Positions 44,763 to 54,300 of a DNA stretch of 64,000 nucleotides are shown one piece after another. A program made the translations under genes and the position numbers. Source of the stretch: an uncultured Alistipes sp. (GTDB taxonomy: Bacteria; Bacteroidota; Bacteroidia; Bacteroidales; Rikenellaceae). A model generated the notes under the pieces. That model was not told where the DNA came from, searched no databases, and saw only the letters and a list, made by a program, of their open reading frames with translations. The DNA is taken from the NCBI GenBank assembly GCA_949840605.1, contig CATKXN010000001.1, positions 25,235 through 89,234 of the forward strand, given 5' to 3'. Positions within the stretch are counted from its first letter, which is position 1. Each line of letters starts with the position of its first letter.

Positions 44763-46247
44763 ATGAAAAAATTATGGCTTATGTTGCTGATCGGATGCAC
44801 GGCAGGTGCATTCTCAGCCTGCTCGGACGGGGACGACGATTCCAAGCCGACCTGCCCGATTACGGATTACACGGTTCCTTCGACGGCCGAAATCGGCGGT
44901 TTCTATAAGGTGGCGGGCAAGGGATTCGAGGCTTCGGCCCAGCTTTACCTGCGCGACGCCTCGGGCGCGGAGACCGTGGCTGCGGACCAGACCGTTACGG
45001 CTGCGGGACTCGAATGTACGATTCCGTCGACCCTGACTGCGGGCGTATATACGGTGATCGTGAAGCAGAACGGCAGCTGGGACCTGGGTTCCGTGCGGCT
45101 GGAAACGGCTCAGAATCCCGTGTCGAGCGTCGTGCTTCCTGCGGCGATCAAGCTGAACAAGGCGCTTGAGATCGCCGGCAACGGCTTTACCGACGCGTCC
45201 GTAATCTACCTGAAGGCTCCCGCCGGGGACCGTCCCGATGTGGAACTGACGACCGCCGTTACGCCGACGGGCGTGAGCTGTACTATTCCCGCCGGCGTGG
45301 CCCCGGGCGTGTACAACGTGATCCTCAAACACAACAACATCGACTGGACGCTGGGCGAGAATATTCCCGCCGCGGTTTACAAGCGGTTGACCGGCGTTAA
45401 GTTAAGCATGTCCCAGACCTGCGATTTTTCGACCGTCGAAGGTGGTGTCAATGCAGTGAAGGAAGCCTTGCTGGGGATGGTCGGAGGTGACCAGGGAATG
45501 GCTGATATGTATTTCTCGATGCTGTTCAGCGAAGGGACCGACGTAGTGGGCCAGCAAACCCTGAAGTACGACGGCAACGGACGGGTGACCTCCGTTCAGC
45601 AAGGCGCAGGCGCTGAGGCTGCAGACTGGGTAGTCTTTACTTTCGACGGAGACAAGATATCGGCCGAGAACAGGCTTTACGAAGCCGGTGAAACCGGTAT
45701 CCGGGCATTCACATGGAATATGATCGACGGAAGGGTGGAGAGCAGCGTCGTCGACTTTATGCGAACCGTCGAAGGAGAGGTCGTGTCGCGCCCCCGCAAC
45801 TTCACCTGGATGTATGATGCCGACAACGGACATTGCAATGCCATTATAGCTCAGGGCGGCAGTTCCGCATATGTTTCGTTCGATTTTGAGAATGGCAACT
45901 ATACGGCGGACGGTATGTTCGGATACGGCGACGCCGGCAAGAAGAACAATATTTTCGGCGTCGACGTGGCCAAGGCGATTGAGGGTGTCTTCTCCTCCAC
46001 CTCCCGGCTCGACGACGACCATGTGCTGGCATGTTACCTGCGCTACGACGGGAAAACGTCGGCCAACCTGCCTACTTCGACGCTCATCGACGCCATGTCG
46101 GAAGATGATCCTGCCAAGGCGATCACCTATGTACAGGACGGCGACGGTTATGTTACCAACGCCAAATGGGGCGGTGAAGGTCTCGATATGATGGGTCTCG
46201 GAGTCCGGATCGTTTCCGAAACATCCGTCGAGTTTGTCTACGAATAA
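44763..46247 (+). CDS. Lipoprotein with IPT/TIG-like repeats, last gene of the operon
   Basis: 494 aa, lipobox FSAC, Cys at 20. Two Ig-like repeats, ~38-120 (STAEIGGFYKVAGKGFEASA; STLTAGVYTVIVKQ) and ~125-215 (AAIKLNKALEIAGNGFTDAS; AGVAPGVYNVILKHNN), resemble IPT/TIG folds. The remaining ~280 residues, with repeated 'LKYDGNGRVTSVQQ / FTFDGDKISAENR' units, resemble RHS/YD-like or DUF4595-type beta modules; I do not recognise an enzyme. Followed by a strong terminator, so it closes the operon. Confidence 0.7.
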   Translation: MKKLWLMLLIGCTAGAFSACSDGDDDSKPTCPITDYTVPSTAEIGGFYKVAGKGFEASAQLYLRDASGAETVAADQTVTAAGLECTIPSTLTAGVYTVIVKQNGSWDLGSVRLETAQNPVSSVVLPAAIKLNKALEIAGNGFTDASVIYLKAPAGDRPDVELTTAVTPTGVSCTIPAGVAPGVYNVILKHNNIDWTLGENIPAAVYKRLTGVKLSMSQTCDFSTVEGGVNAVKEALLGMVGGDQGMADMYFSMLFSEGTDVVGQQTLKYDGNGRVTSVQQGAGAEAADWVVFTFDGDKISAENRLYEAGETGIRAFTWNMIDGRVESSVVDFMRTVEGEVVSRPRNFTWMYDADNGHCNAIIAQGGSSAYVSFDFENGNYTADGMFGYGDAGKKNNIFGVDVAKAIEGVFSSTSRLDDDHVLACYLRYDGKTSANLPTSTLIDAMSEDDPAKAITYVQDGDGYVTNAKWGGEGLDMMGLGVRIVSETSVEFVYE

Positions 46248-46296
46248 CCGAACCGGATCGAAGTATTGACTTCTGAGTAAAAAAGGTTTTAACCTG

Positions 46297-46335
46297 AGGG
46301 GCTGTATAACGATTAAAAGTTATTCAGCCCCTTTT
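46297..46335 (+). terminator. Terminator of the second Sus-like operon
   Basis: AGGGGCTG (46297-46304) pairs with CAGCCCCT (46325-46332), extended by ATAAC/GTTAT, then TTTT. Confidence 0.85.
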
Positions 46336-46373
46336 CATGTGCTGCTTAAAGATAGCTCGATCATGCTGGCAAC

Positions 46374-46405
46374 AAAAAAATCCGGCCGGCAAAATGCCGG
46401 CCGGA
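46374..46405 (-). terminator. Terminator of the PKD/PQQ-propeller gene
   Basis: CCGGCCGGC (46382-46390) with GCCGGCCGG (46396-46404), followed on the minus strand by a run of seven T. Confidence 0.85.
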
Positions 46406-46425
46406 CTTTCCATTCAAACAGCGTT

Positions 46426-48387
46426 TTATCGCTGCAACGCCCTGTGAGCAGCCGTGCAGGCACGCTGCGGCCACGGAGAATCCGCCGGACCCGTTAAACC
46501 CATATCGAACGCGATCAGTTTGCAGGCCGCGCCGTCCTTCAGGTTGACATAGATCATCCCGTCGTCGGCGATCACCGGCGAAGACCACATGTTGGTCCCC
46601 AACTGCTTTTTGAAGAGCAGCGTTCCGTCGGGTTTGACGACATGATACCAGCCTGCATTGTCGCCGCAGTGGATATTGCCGTAGCAGTCCACGGCGGGCG
46701 TACCGCCGAATCCGTCGGCGCAGAGGTACTGCCAGAGCTGCCGGCCGGTCTGACCGTCGAGGGCAGCGATCTGGCCGCCGGCCTTGTTCACCGAAATATA
46801 GACCGTACCGTCGGTGCCCAGTACCGGACCGCTGAAATCGATCTTTCCGGCCGGATCGGGCGTGAACACCCAGCGCCGGTTACCCGCCGCGTCGCAGGAG
46901 ACAACGGCCCCGACACCGCTTTTCTGCACTCCGGCGTAGGTGTTGCCCGCGGCGTCGATGGCGATGCTCGCCCCGTTGACATCATAGGTATCGCCGACAT
47001 TGAACGCTTGCAGGTTACCGTCGGCATCCGCAGTTCCATAGCCTTTGCCGCCTGAAAGTCCGAAATATGCAGTTCCCGACTTATCCGAGGCGATCATGCC
47101 CGTGAGGCCGCCACCAACGGTCGGCGTGCGCCATACCTGCTGCCCCGAATCCTTATCGACAAGGATGACGGAGCCGCCCGTGCCTTGGTTGCCGATCAGG
47201 ATGTTGCCGCTGATGTGGATGGCCGGCGAGGTATAGCCAGTCACCGCACCGAGGGGATAGGCATACCGCCATTTCCGGGTGCCGTCGGGACGGATCGCAT
47301 AGAGATAGATGTTCTTCGCCTTGTCGCTGCCGCCGGCAAGGATGTAAACCGTACCGTCGGTGCCGATGCAGGCGGAGGATTTCTGCTGGCCGCCGGCACC
47401 GTCCTGCGAAAGATCGTACACCCACCGTCGGGAACCCGACTTGTCATAGGCGTAGAGTTTGAGTTTGTCGCTCGTCACGTAGATCGTGCCGTCGAGCCCG
47501 ACGGTGGGAATGACGCCGCGCAGCGTCGAGCTGGCTTCGATCTCCTGCGACCACACCACGCCCGGCCAGACGTTCACGGTCTGTTCCTGCCGGTCCGTGA
47601 CACCCGCATCGTCGGTCACCGTCAGCGTCACCTTATAGGCTCCCTTCTCCGGATAGGTATGGAGCGGATGCCGCTCCGAGGAGGTCGCACCGTCGCCGAA
47701 CTCCCAGGCCCAGGCCACCACCTCGCCGTCCTCGTCGGTCGACAGGTCGGTGAAGGTCACTTCGTCGCCGGCGAGTACGATCCCGGGGTCAACCGAGAAC
47801 GCCGCCACGGGCGGAGTGCCCGCATCGTAGACCGTCACGGTTTTCTGACAACTTTTTTCGCGGCCGTTATCGGTCGTGACGGTCAGCCGAACCGTGTAAT
47901 CGCCCGGTGAGGAGTAGCGTTTCGATGGATTCTCTTCGGTCGAGGTATCGTCCGCGTCACCGCTGCCGAAATCCCAGGCGTAGCCTACGATTTCGCCGTT
48001 CTCGAAGCTCGACCGATTGACGAAAGCAACCGGTTCGCCGACGGCATATTCTTCTTTTTCAAATGTAAAATCGGCCGCCAGTTCGCGGTCGTCCTCGCGG
48101 ATCACAAGGCTGTTCTCGCGCTGACCGACGGCTCCGTTGTAGACCTTCACGGGTTCCTTTCGGGTCGAACGGGCCGATTCGTCGCCGAAGTCCCATTCGT
48201 AAGCGATGATTTCACCTGCATCGAATGACGAGGTGTTGATGAAACAGATCTTCTCGCCGGCGGCATACGACTCCTTTTCGGTCGTGAATGCGGCGACGGG
48301 GGCAGGACGGTCTGCCTCGCCCGAATCCCCGCAGCCGAAAAGCCCGCAGAGCAGGCAGCAGATTCCTATTGCGAACAGTTTTTTCAT
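46426..48387 (-). CDS. Lipoprotein with three PKD domains and a PQQ-type beta-propeller
   Basis: 653 aa, lipobox LFGC, Cys at 19. Three PKD domains at ~28-96, ~102-186, ~190-275 (AYEWDFGDESAR; GYAWDFGSGDAD; AWAWEFGDGATS with HTYPEKGAYKVTLTV). From ~280 to the end a PQQ-like propeller with blades such as DGTVYILAGGSD, SSACIGTDGTVY, DGTRKWRYAYPL and SSPVIADDGMIYVN; no sign that PQQ is actually bound. Surface display or binding protein. Transcribed with the EEP gene located 18 nt upstream. Confidence 0.88.
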   Translation of the reverse strand: MKKLFAIGICCLLCGLFGCGDSGEADRPAPVAAFTTEKESYAAGEKICFINTSSFDAGEIIAYEWDFGDESARSTRKEPVKVYNGAVGQRENSLVIREDDRELAADFTFEKEEYAVGEPVAFVNRSSFENGEIVGYAWDFGSGDADDTSTEENPSKRYSSPGDYTVRLTVTTDNGREKSCQKTVTVYDAGTPPVAAFSVDPGIVLAGDEVTFTDLSTDEDGEVVAWAWEFGDGATSSERHPLHTYPEKGAYKVTLTVTDDAGVTDRQEQTVNVWPGVVWSQEIEASSTLRGVIPTVGLDGTIYVTSDKLKLYAYDKSGSRRWVYDLSQDGAGGQQKSSACIGTDGTVYILAGGSDKAKNIYLYAIRPDGTRKWRYAYPLGAVTGYTSPAIHISGNILIGNQGTGGSVILVDKDSGQQVWRTPTVGGGLTGMIASDKSGTAYFGLSGGKGYGTADADGNLQAFNVGDTYDVNGASIAIDAAGNTYAGVQKSGVGAVVSCDAAGNRRWVFTPDPAGKIDFSGPVLGTDGTVYISVNKAGGQIAALDGQTGRQLWQYLCADGFGGTPAVDCYGNIHCGDNAGWYHVVKPDGTLLFKKQLGTNMWSSPVIADDGMIYVNLKDGAACKLIAFDMGLTGPADSPWPQRACTAAHRALQR

Positions 48388-48405
48388 GTCGGGTCGTTTT
48401 TGGGG

Positions 48406-49329
48406 TTATTGCCGCTCGAATTTGAACGAGAACGACAGGACGATCGGAAAATGGTCGGAGGGATAGACTTTGTTGAAATCGGTATGGACGATCCGCCACT
48501 CGTTGACCACGAAGTCGAGGTCGGCCGGGCGCAGCATGATATGGTCGAGCTGCGCGCCGTTGTAAAGCGGTTTGTCGCTGTAATTGTAGGAGTTGTAGGA
48601 GTGCCAGTCGGCATTCTCCGTCCGTACGGCCTCGTCGCGCGTGTCGCGGAACTGTGCGGTCAGGATCTTGTAGGACTCCGACCACTGGTCGCTGTTGAAG
48701 TCGCCGGTCAGGAAAGCATGATACCCTTTCGCGATGCTCTTCACCCGCTCGTTGATGATCTGTGCCGTCTTTTGACGGGCAGTCTCGCCCTTGTGGTCGA
48801 AGTGGGCGTTGAAGAGGAAGAACTCGCCGCCGGTCTGCCGGTCGCGGAACTTGCCCCAGTTGCACATACGGATACCGTAGGAGTCCCAGCTCTTGGAGCC
48901 GGGAACGTCGGGGGTTTCCGAGAACCAGAACGAACCGCTGTCGAGCAGCGTGAAACGCTCCTTCTTATAGAATATGGGGTTGTTGTGGCAGTCGGTGTCG
49001 GACGGATTGCCCGTGACGCTGGTGCCCGTATGGTCGTAATCGGGCAGCATCGCGATCAGGTCGTCGAGGGCATGTCGCCAGGGCTCCTGGATGCCGATGA
49101 TGTCGAAATCCTGCGCTTCGAACACACGGCCCGCCATTGCCTTGCGGTCGTCCCACGGAACGGGGGTGTCGAAAGCCACGTTCCACGTAGCCAATGTAAA
49201 CGACTGGTTGCGCCACTGCGATCCGGGCGGCTCCTCCTTCGGCCCCGATTCGGCTTTGTCGCAGGAGAAGGCAATGCCGCACCAGCCGCAAAGCAGCAGG
49301 GAGAGCGCGAAATGTCTCATGTTTGTCAT
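48406..49329 (-). CDS. Endonuclease/exonuclease/phosphatase (EEP) family lipoprotein
   Basis: 307 aa from ATG 49329 (in-frame Met at 49353 and 49320 as alternatives); lipobox-like IAFSC. EEP motifs in order: TLATWNVAFDTP, IIGIQEPWRH (metal Glu), FLFNAHFDHKGE, FLTGDFNSD, LDHIMLRPADLD, PSDHFPIVLSF. The catalytic set is complete, so it should hydrolyse a phosphodiester or phosphomonoester outside the cytoplasm (nucleic acid, sphingolipid or inositol phosphate; not decidable). The first codons and leader contain a 10-nt stretch complementary to the small-RNA candidates at 19.5-20 kb. Confidence 0.9.
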   Translation of the reverse strand: MTNMRHFALSLLLCGWCGIAFSCDKAESGPKEEPPGSQWRNQSFTLATWNVAFDTPVPWDDRKAMAGRVFEAQDFDIIGIQEPWRHALDDLIAMLPDYDHTGTSVTGNPSDTDCHNNPIFYKKERFTLLDSGSFWFSETPDVPGSKSWDSYGIRMCNWGKFRDRQTGGEFFLFNAHFDHKGETARQKTAQIINERVKSIAKGYHAFLTGDFNSDQWSESYKILTAQFRDTRDEAVRTENADWHSYNSYNYSDKPLYNGAQLDHIMLRPADLDFVVNEWRIVHTDFNKVYPSDHFPIVLSFSFKFERQ

Positions 49330-49393
49330 TCGGGTTAAATTTAGGTTGGACATTTTTGAATGGTTTGTTACTGATAAGTAGACGCCCGAATGG

Positions 49394-49486
49394 GGATTTT
49401 GTCCCCCGGAATCCCGATTTTTCTGCCTATTTTCACGGGAAATTCCTTTTTTTTACCATCTCCGGCAGCGGAAGGGGACAAAATCC
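49394..49486. promoter_or_regulatory. 13-bp inverted repeat pair in the divergent promoter region
   Basis: GGATTTTGTCCCC at 49394-49406 and its exact reverse complement GGGGACAAAATCC at 49474-49486, 67 bp apart, between the divergent EEP and sigma genes. The right copy also forms a small hairpin (GGGACAA…TTGTCCC). Candidate operator pair. Confidence 0.5.
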
Positions 49487-49508
49487 GAATTGTCCCGTCT
49501 TTTAGTTG

Positions 49509-49520
49509 GAGTCATGACTC
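49509..49520. promoter_or_regulatory. 12-bp perfect palindrome before the sigma gene
   Basis: GAGTCATGACTC ends 7 nt before ATG 49528. Palindromes of this size occur by chance several times in such a window, so only the position argues for an operator. Confidence 0.3.
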
Positions 49521-49527
49521 GAACGAT

Positions 49528-50100
49528 ATGAAGCACGACAGAATCATCGGCCGGCAATTTCTGGAAGGTAACGACGACGTATGCGTCTACCTCTACAACA
49601 GCTATGCAGACCAGCTCTACGCCTACGGATGCGGGCTCGGGTTCGACCGCGAGACGCTCAAGGACGCCATCCACGACGTCTTCCTGAATTTGCTGGCGCG
49701 GCGGCGCGAGCTGGGCGGCGTAAAGAACATCCGCAGCTACCTGTTCCGGGCCTTCTACAACCGGCTGATCGACTTCAAACGGCACGAATGCGACACTATG
49801 GAACTGACGCCCCAGCTGGACCTGCGCATCACCGTCTCGTTCGCCGACAGCCTGATCGACACGGAGCAGGCCGCGCGGCTGAAGACGATGCTCGAGCAGA
49901 TGCTCAACGAACTGAGCCCGATGCAGAAGAGCGCGATATACATGCGCTACATGTATGAAATGGAATATGCCGAGATCGCCGAGATACTGGATGTCACGCC
50001 CCACGCCGTGCGCAAGTTCGTCTCCAAGGGACTCGGGAAGCTCCGCAGCAACAAGGACCGCCTGCTCCTGCTGGCATTCTTCTCGGCGCTCACGGCCTGA
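49528..50100 (+). CDS. ECF RNA polymerase sigma factor
   Basis: 190 aa from ATG 49528 (the frame is open further upstream, but without family sequence). Region 2: YLYNSYADQLYAYGCGLGFD, DAIHDVFLNLLARRREL, NIRSYLFRAFYNRLIDFKRH; region 4: LNELSPMQKSAIYMRYMYEM, YAEIAEILDVTPHAVRKFVS. Starts the operon sigma-FecR-SusC-SusD-DUF1735-GH3. Region upstream carries an inverted repeat and a palindrome. Confidence 0.92.
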   Translation: MKHDRIIGRQFLEGNDDVCVYLYNSYADQLYAYGCGLGFDRETLKDAIHDVFLNLLARRRELGGVKNIRSYLFRAFYNRLIDFKRHECDTMELTPQLDLRITVSFADSLIDTEQAARLKTMLEQMLNELSPMQKSAIYMRYMYEMEYAEIAEILDVTPHAVRKFVSKGLGKLRSNKDRLLLLAFFSALTA

Positions 50101-50124
50101 CAAAACCGAAAAACGACAACGATT

Positions 50125-51306
50125 ATGGATAACAAAGAATATAAGGAGTACACCGCGGCCGACTTTCTGAACGACCCCGATTTCCTGTTGTGGTGCCTCG
50201 ATCCCGACAAGCGCGAAGATCTCTTCTGGAGCGAGTTCCCGGCGAACCACCCCGAGACCTACGCCGAATTTCGCAAGGCGATCCAGACGGTCGGCAGCGT
50301 TCGGCTGAACAACTTCGCGCTCGATGAGGGCGAAAAGACCGAACTTTACGACAGCATCATGTCCGACTACCGGGCCCTGTGCAGCAGCAGCCGCCGGCTG
50401 CTGCGCCGCCGGCTGTTCGCGCTGGCGGCTGCGGCCGTCGTGGCGGCGGGAGCGGTCGTTCCGGCCCTGCTGGGCGTGTTCCGCCCCTCGACGGAGACAG
50501 ACACCTCTCCGGACTGGGCTTCCGAGATCCGGCTGATCTCCGGCAGACAGTCAGAGCGCATCGCTTCGGAGAGCGCCAGCATCGAGTGCGCCCCCTCGGG
50601 AGAGGTGCGCATTAACGGCCGCACGGTCGCCTCGGCAAAACCCGCCCGCATGAACCGACTGGTGGTACCCGAAGGCAAACGGGCCGACATCACCCTTTCG
50701 GACGGTTCACGGGTATGGATCAACTCCGGATCGGTCTTTACCTTCCCGGCAGCCTTCGGAGAGGGCGAACGCCGCGTGAGCATCGAGGGCGAGCTGTATA
50801 TCGACGTGACGCCCGACCCTGAACGCCCATTTATCGTCCACAACGCGCTCTTCGACACGCGGGTCCTGGGGACGAGCTTCGATGTGAACGCTTATTGCGA
50901 CAGTAACCGCCCGGCATCGGTCGTGCTGGTGCACGGCGCCGTGGAGATCACAACCGGCGACGGGGAGCAGGTACAGCTCGAAAGCAACGACATGTTCAGC
51001 CTCAAGGCGGGCAACTACACGGTTGTCAAGGTCGACCCTGCGCAGTACGTCAGTTGGAAAGACGGACTGTTCACCTTCTCGTCGGGCACGCTCGAACGGG
51101 TAATCGCCCAGATCGCGGCCTACTACCGCGTGGAAATCGTCTGCGATCCCGACGTGCAGGAGCTCTGCTGCTCGGGCAAGCTGGTGCTCTTCGATGACCT
51201 TTCGGACACGCTCGACGTCCTGTCGGACATTCTGCCCATCAACTGCCGGATCGAACAGCGGCCCGACGGCACGCGGGTGGTCTGCGTCACGGCCCGCACG
51301 AACTGA
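50125..51306 (+). CDS. FecR-family anti-sigma factor
   Basis: 393 aa. Cytoplasmic sigma-binding part at ~1-90, membrane helix ~95-120 (RRLFALAAAAVVAAGAVVPA), periplasmic FecR domain (VPEGKRADITLSDGSRVWIN, VSIEGELYIDVTPDPERPF, TRVLGTSFDVNAYCDSN) and C-terminal DUF4974 (FTFSSGTLERVIAQIAAYYR). It starts 24 nt after the sigma stop. Transmits the signal from the STN domain of the next gene's product. Confidence 0.94.
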   Translation: MDNKEYKEYTAADFLNDPDFLLWCLDPDKREDLFWSEFPANHPETYAEFRKAIQTVGSVRLNNFALDEGEKTELYDSIMSDYRALCSSSRRLLRRRLFALAAAAVVAAGAVVPALLGVFRPSTETDTSPDWASEIRLISGRQSERIASESASIECAPSGEVRINGRTVASAKPARMNRLVVPEGKRADITLSDGSRVWINSGSVFTFPAAFGEGERRVSIEGELYIDVTPDPERPFIVHNALFDTRVLGTSFDVNAYCDSNRPASVVLVHGAVEITTGDGEQVQLESNDMFSLKAGNYTVVKVDPAQYVSWKDGLFTFSSGTLERVIAQIAAYYRVEIVCDPDVQELCCSGKLVLFDDLSDTLDVLSDILPINCRIEQRPDGTRVVCVTARTN

Positions 51307-51345
51307 CTCCTGAAACGACTGCTATCAACCTTAAAAACTTTATAG

Positions 51346-54300
51346 ATGACAAAACTCTACCAATGGATGCAGCGCCGCGGCCTGTTCCCGATCCGCCGGG
51401 GAAGCGCCCTGCTCGTACTGATGTTCCTTGCGGGCGGACTTCGGGCGCTCGGCGCACCCGAAGCCGTGCAACGGGTCACTCTCGACCTGAAAAACGCGAC
51501 CCTGCAGGAAGCGTTCCTGCAGATCGAACAACAGACCGACTACGCCTTTATCTATGCCGACAACACCCGGCCGCGCCTCACCGCACACCGCGTCACGCTC
51601 GGCCTGACAGCACAGCCCGTCCCCGCGGCCCTCGACAAATTACTGGAAAAATCGGGGCTGACCTACGAAATCCGGGGACGGCAGATCACCGTGAGCCCCC
51701 TGCCCCCGGCACCGGCCAAATCCTCCGCTGCGATGACCGCCCGGCAGACCTTCAGCGGCAACGTGATTTCGGCGACCGACAACCGGCCGATCGTCGGTGC
51801 CAGCGTCTACGTCGAGGGTTCGGACGCCGGCACCATCACCGGTCCCGACGGCTACTACTCGATCGATGTTCCCCCGGGATCGCATGAGGTGTCGTTCAGC
51901 TTCCTGGGCTACGAGACCCGCCGCGTCCCGGTCGGCAACCCGATTCTCTTCAAGCTGGTTCAGCTTTTCGAAGCCGAAAACAGCATCGGCGAAGTAGTGG
52001 TCGTAGGCTTCGGCGTTCAGAAGAAGGAGAGTCTCGTCGGCGCCGTGCAGGCTGTGAAGCCTTCGGAACTGAAGGTCACATCGAGCAACCTGACGACGGC
52101 CTTTGCCGGGCGTATTGCGGGCATGGTCTCCGTGCAATCGTCGGGCGAACCCGGAGCCGACGGAGCGAACTTCTGGATTCGCGGCATCTCGACATTCGGC
52201 ACGAACAAGGAGCCGCTGATCATCATCGACGGCGTGGAGGTCGTGGCCGAGATGCTCAACCACACGGCCCCCGAGTCGATCGAGTCGTTCTCGGTACTCA
52301 AAGACGCCACAGCGACGGCGCTCTACGGCAGCCGGGGCGCCAACGGCGTGCTGATCGTCACCACCAAGGAGGGGCGCAATTCCGAGAAACTGACGGTCAA
52401 CGTCCGGGCCGAAGCGGGCATCTCGATGCCGACGCGCGTGCAAAAGATCGCTGACGGCGTGACCTACATGGAGGCTTTCAACGAAGCGCTCTGGACCCGC
52501 ACGGCCCTTTCCGAGCGCGGCAGTTTCAAACCCTATTACTCCGAGGAGAAGATCGAAGGGACGCGCCGGGGCCTCAACCCCTACGTCTTTCCCAACAACA
52601 ACTGGTATGAGATGTTGTTCAAGGACATGACCTGGAGCCAGAATTTCAACATCAACGCCCGGGGCGGCGGATCGAAGATCACTTATTTCCTCAACGCCTC
52701 GATCCACAACGAGGACGGCATCGTGCGCCGCCCCTCGGAGTCGAAGTTCAACACCAACATCAACGCCCAGAAATACATCTTCCAGAGCAACATCGCCGCA
52801 CAACTGACGCGCACGACACGCGTGAGCCTGCGCATGAACACCCAGCTCTACTACCGTCACCTGCCCGACGTTTCGGTCTCGGACCTCTTCTACTACACGA
52901 TGCGGGCTAACCCGGTGTCGTTCCCCGCAACGTTCCCCTCGGAGAAGGCCGGCGTGAACTACACGGTCTACGGCAACTCGGAATCGTGGGGCAACGGCCT
53001 CGACATCAACCCCTACGCCGAGCTGAGCCGGGGCTACAAGGACCGCCACACCAACTACATGACCAACAACCTGCAGGTGGACCAGAACCTCGATTTCATC
53101 ACCAAGGGGCTCTCGGTCAAGGGCATGGTGACCTTCTTTAACAAGACCTACAACGACGTGGCCCGCTATTTCCGGCCCTTCTACTACACCCTTTCGGACT
53201 ACATGGTCAAGGACGACGGGAGCTACGACTACTCCATCCGCGAACTGCCGCAGAACCCCGTGGGCTCGACCTACCTGGGAACGTGGACCAGCGGTTCGGG
53301 ATACCGCGAACTCCAGTTCCAGGCCTCGGCCAACTACGCCCGCACGTTCGGCGACCACGACGTCAACGCCATGCTGGTCTACCACCAGCGCGAGAAACTC
53401 AACAACCGCCCCTCGTCGACCGAGACCGACGTGCTGCCCTTCCGCGAGCAGGGACTCGCCGGACGCCTCACCTACGGCTACAAAAGCAAATACCTCATGG
53501 AGGCCAACTTCGGCTACAACGGCAGCGAGAATTTCATCCGCGGACGTCGCTTCGGATTTTTCCCTTCGGTGGCCGTAGGATGGGTGGTTTCCCGCGAGGG
53601 GTTCTTCAAACCGCTGACCAAGGTCGTCGACAACCTGAAATTCCGCATCTCCTACGGCGAATCGGGCAACGACGCGCTGGCGGCCCGCTTCCCCTACATC
53701 TCGACGATCACGATGGACAACAAGCTCAACGTCTACTTCGGCGACAAATACGCCCAGCAGTCTGGTCCGGGCATCACGCTGCTCGGCAACGAGGATGCCT
53801 CGTGGGAGATCAGCCGCAAGTTCAACGCCGGAATGGACCTCAACATGTTCGACAACAGCCTGAGCATCATCGTCGACGCCTTCAACGAAAACCGTTCGGG
53901 TATCTTCATGCAACGCGTGTCGCTCCCCTCGTCGATGGGCTACACGGGTGAAACCTCCTACGGCAACATCGGTAAGGTCCGCAACTACGGCGTCGACGGC
54001 TCGCTCGAATACAACCGGGCCTTCGGCAAGGACCTGATCGTCTCCGTGCGCGGAACGTTCACCTATGCCCACAACGAAACGGTCTTCCGGGACGAGGCGC
54101 GGGGTACGGCTACCTACATGCTGCGCAAGGGCCAGCCGATCTACTCGCTCTGGGGACTGGTCGCCGACGGACTTTTTGCCTCGCAGGAGGAGATCGACAG
54201 CAGCCCCGTGCAGACCTTTTCGGGCACGGTGCTCCCGGGCGACATCAAATACCGCGACCTGAACGGCGACGGAGTGATCGACGACAACGACCAGACCTCG

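Noticed and set aside
49509..49520. Start of the sigma gene at the ATG inside the palindrome (49514)
   Set aside because: That ATG is in a different frame from the sigma factor.
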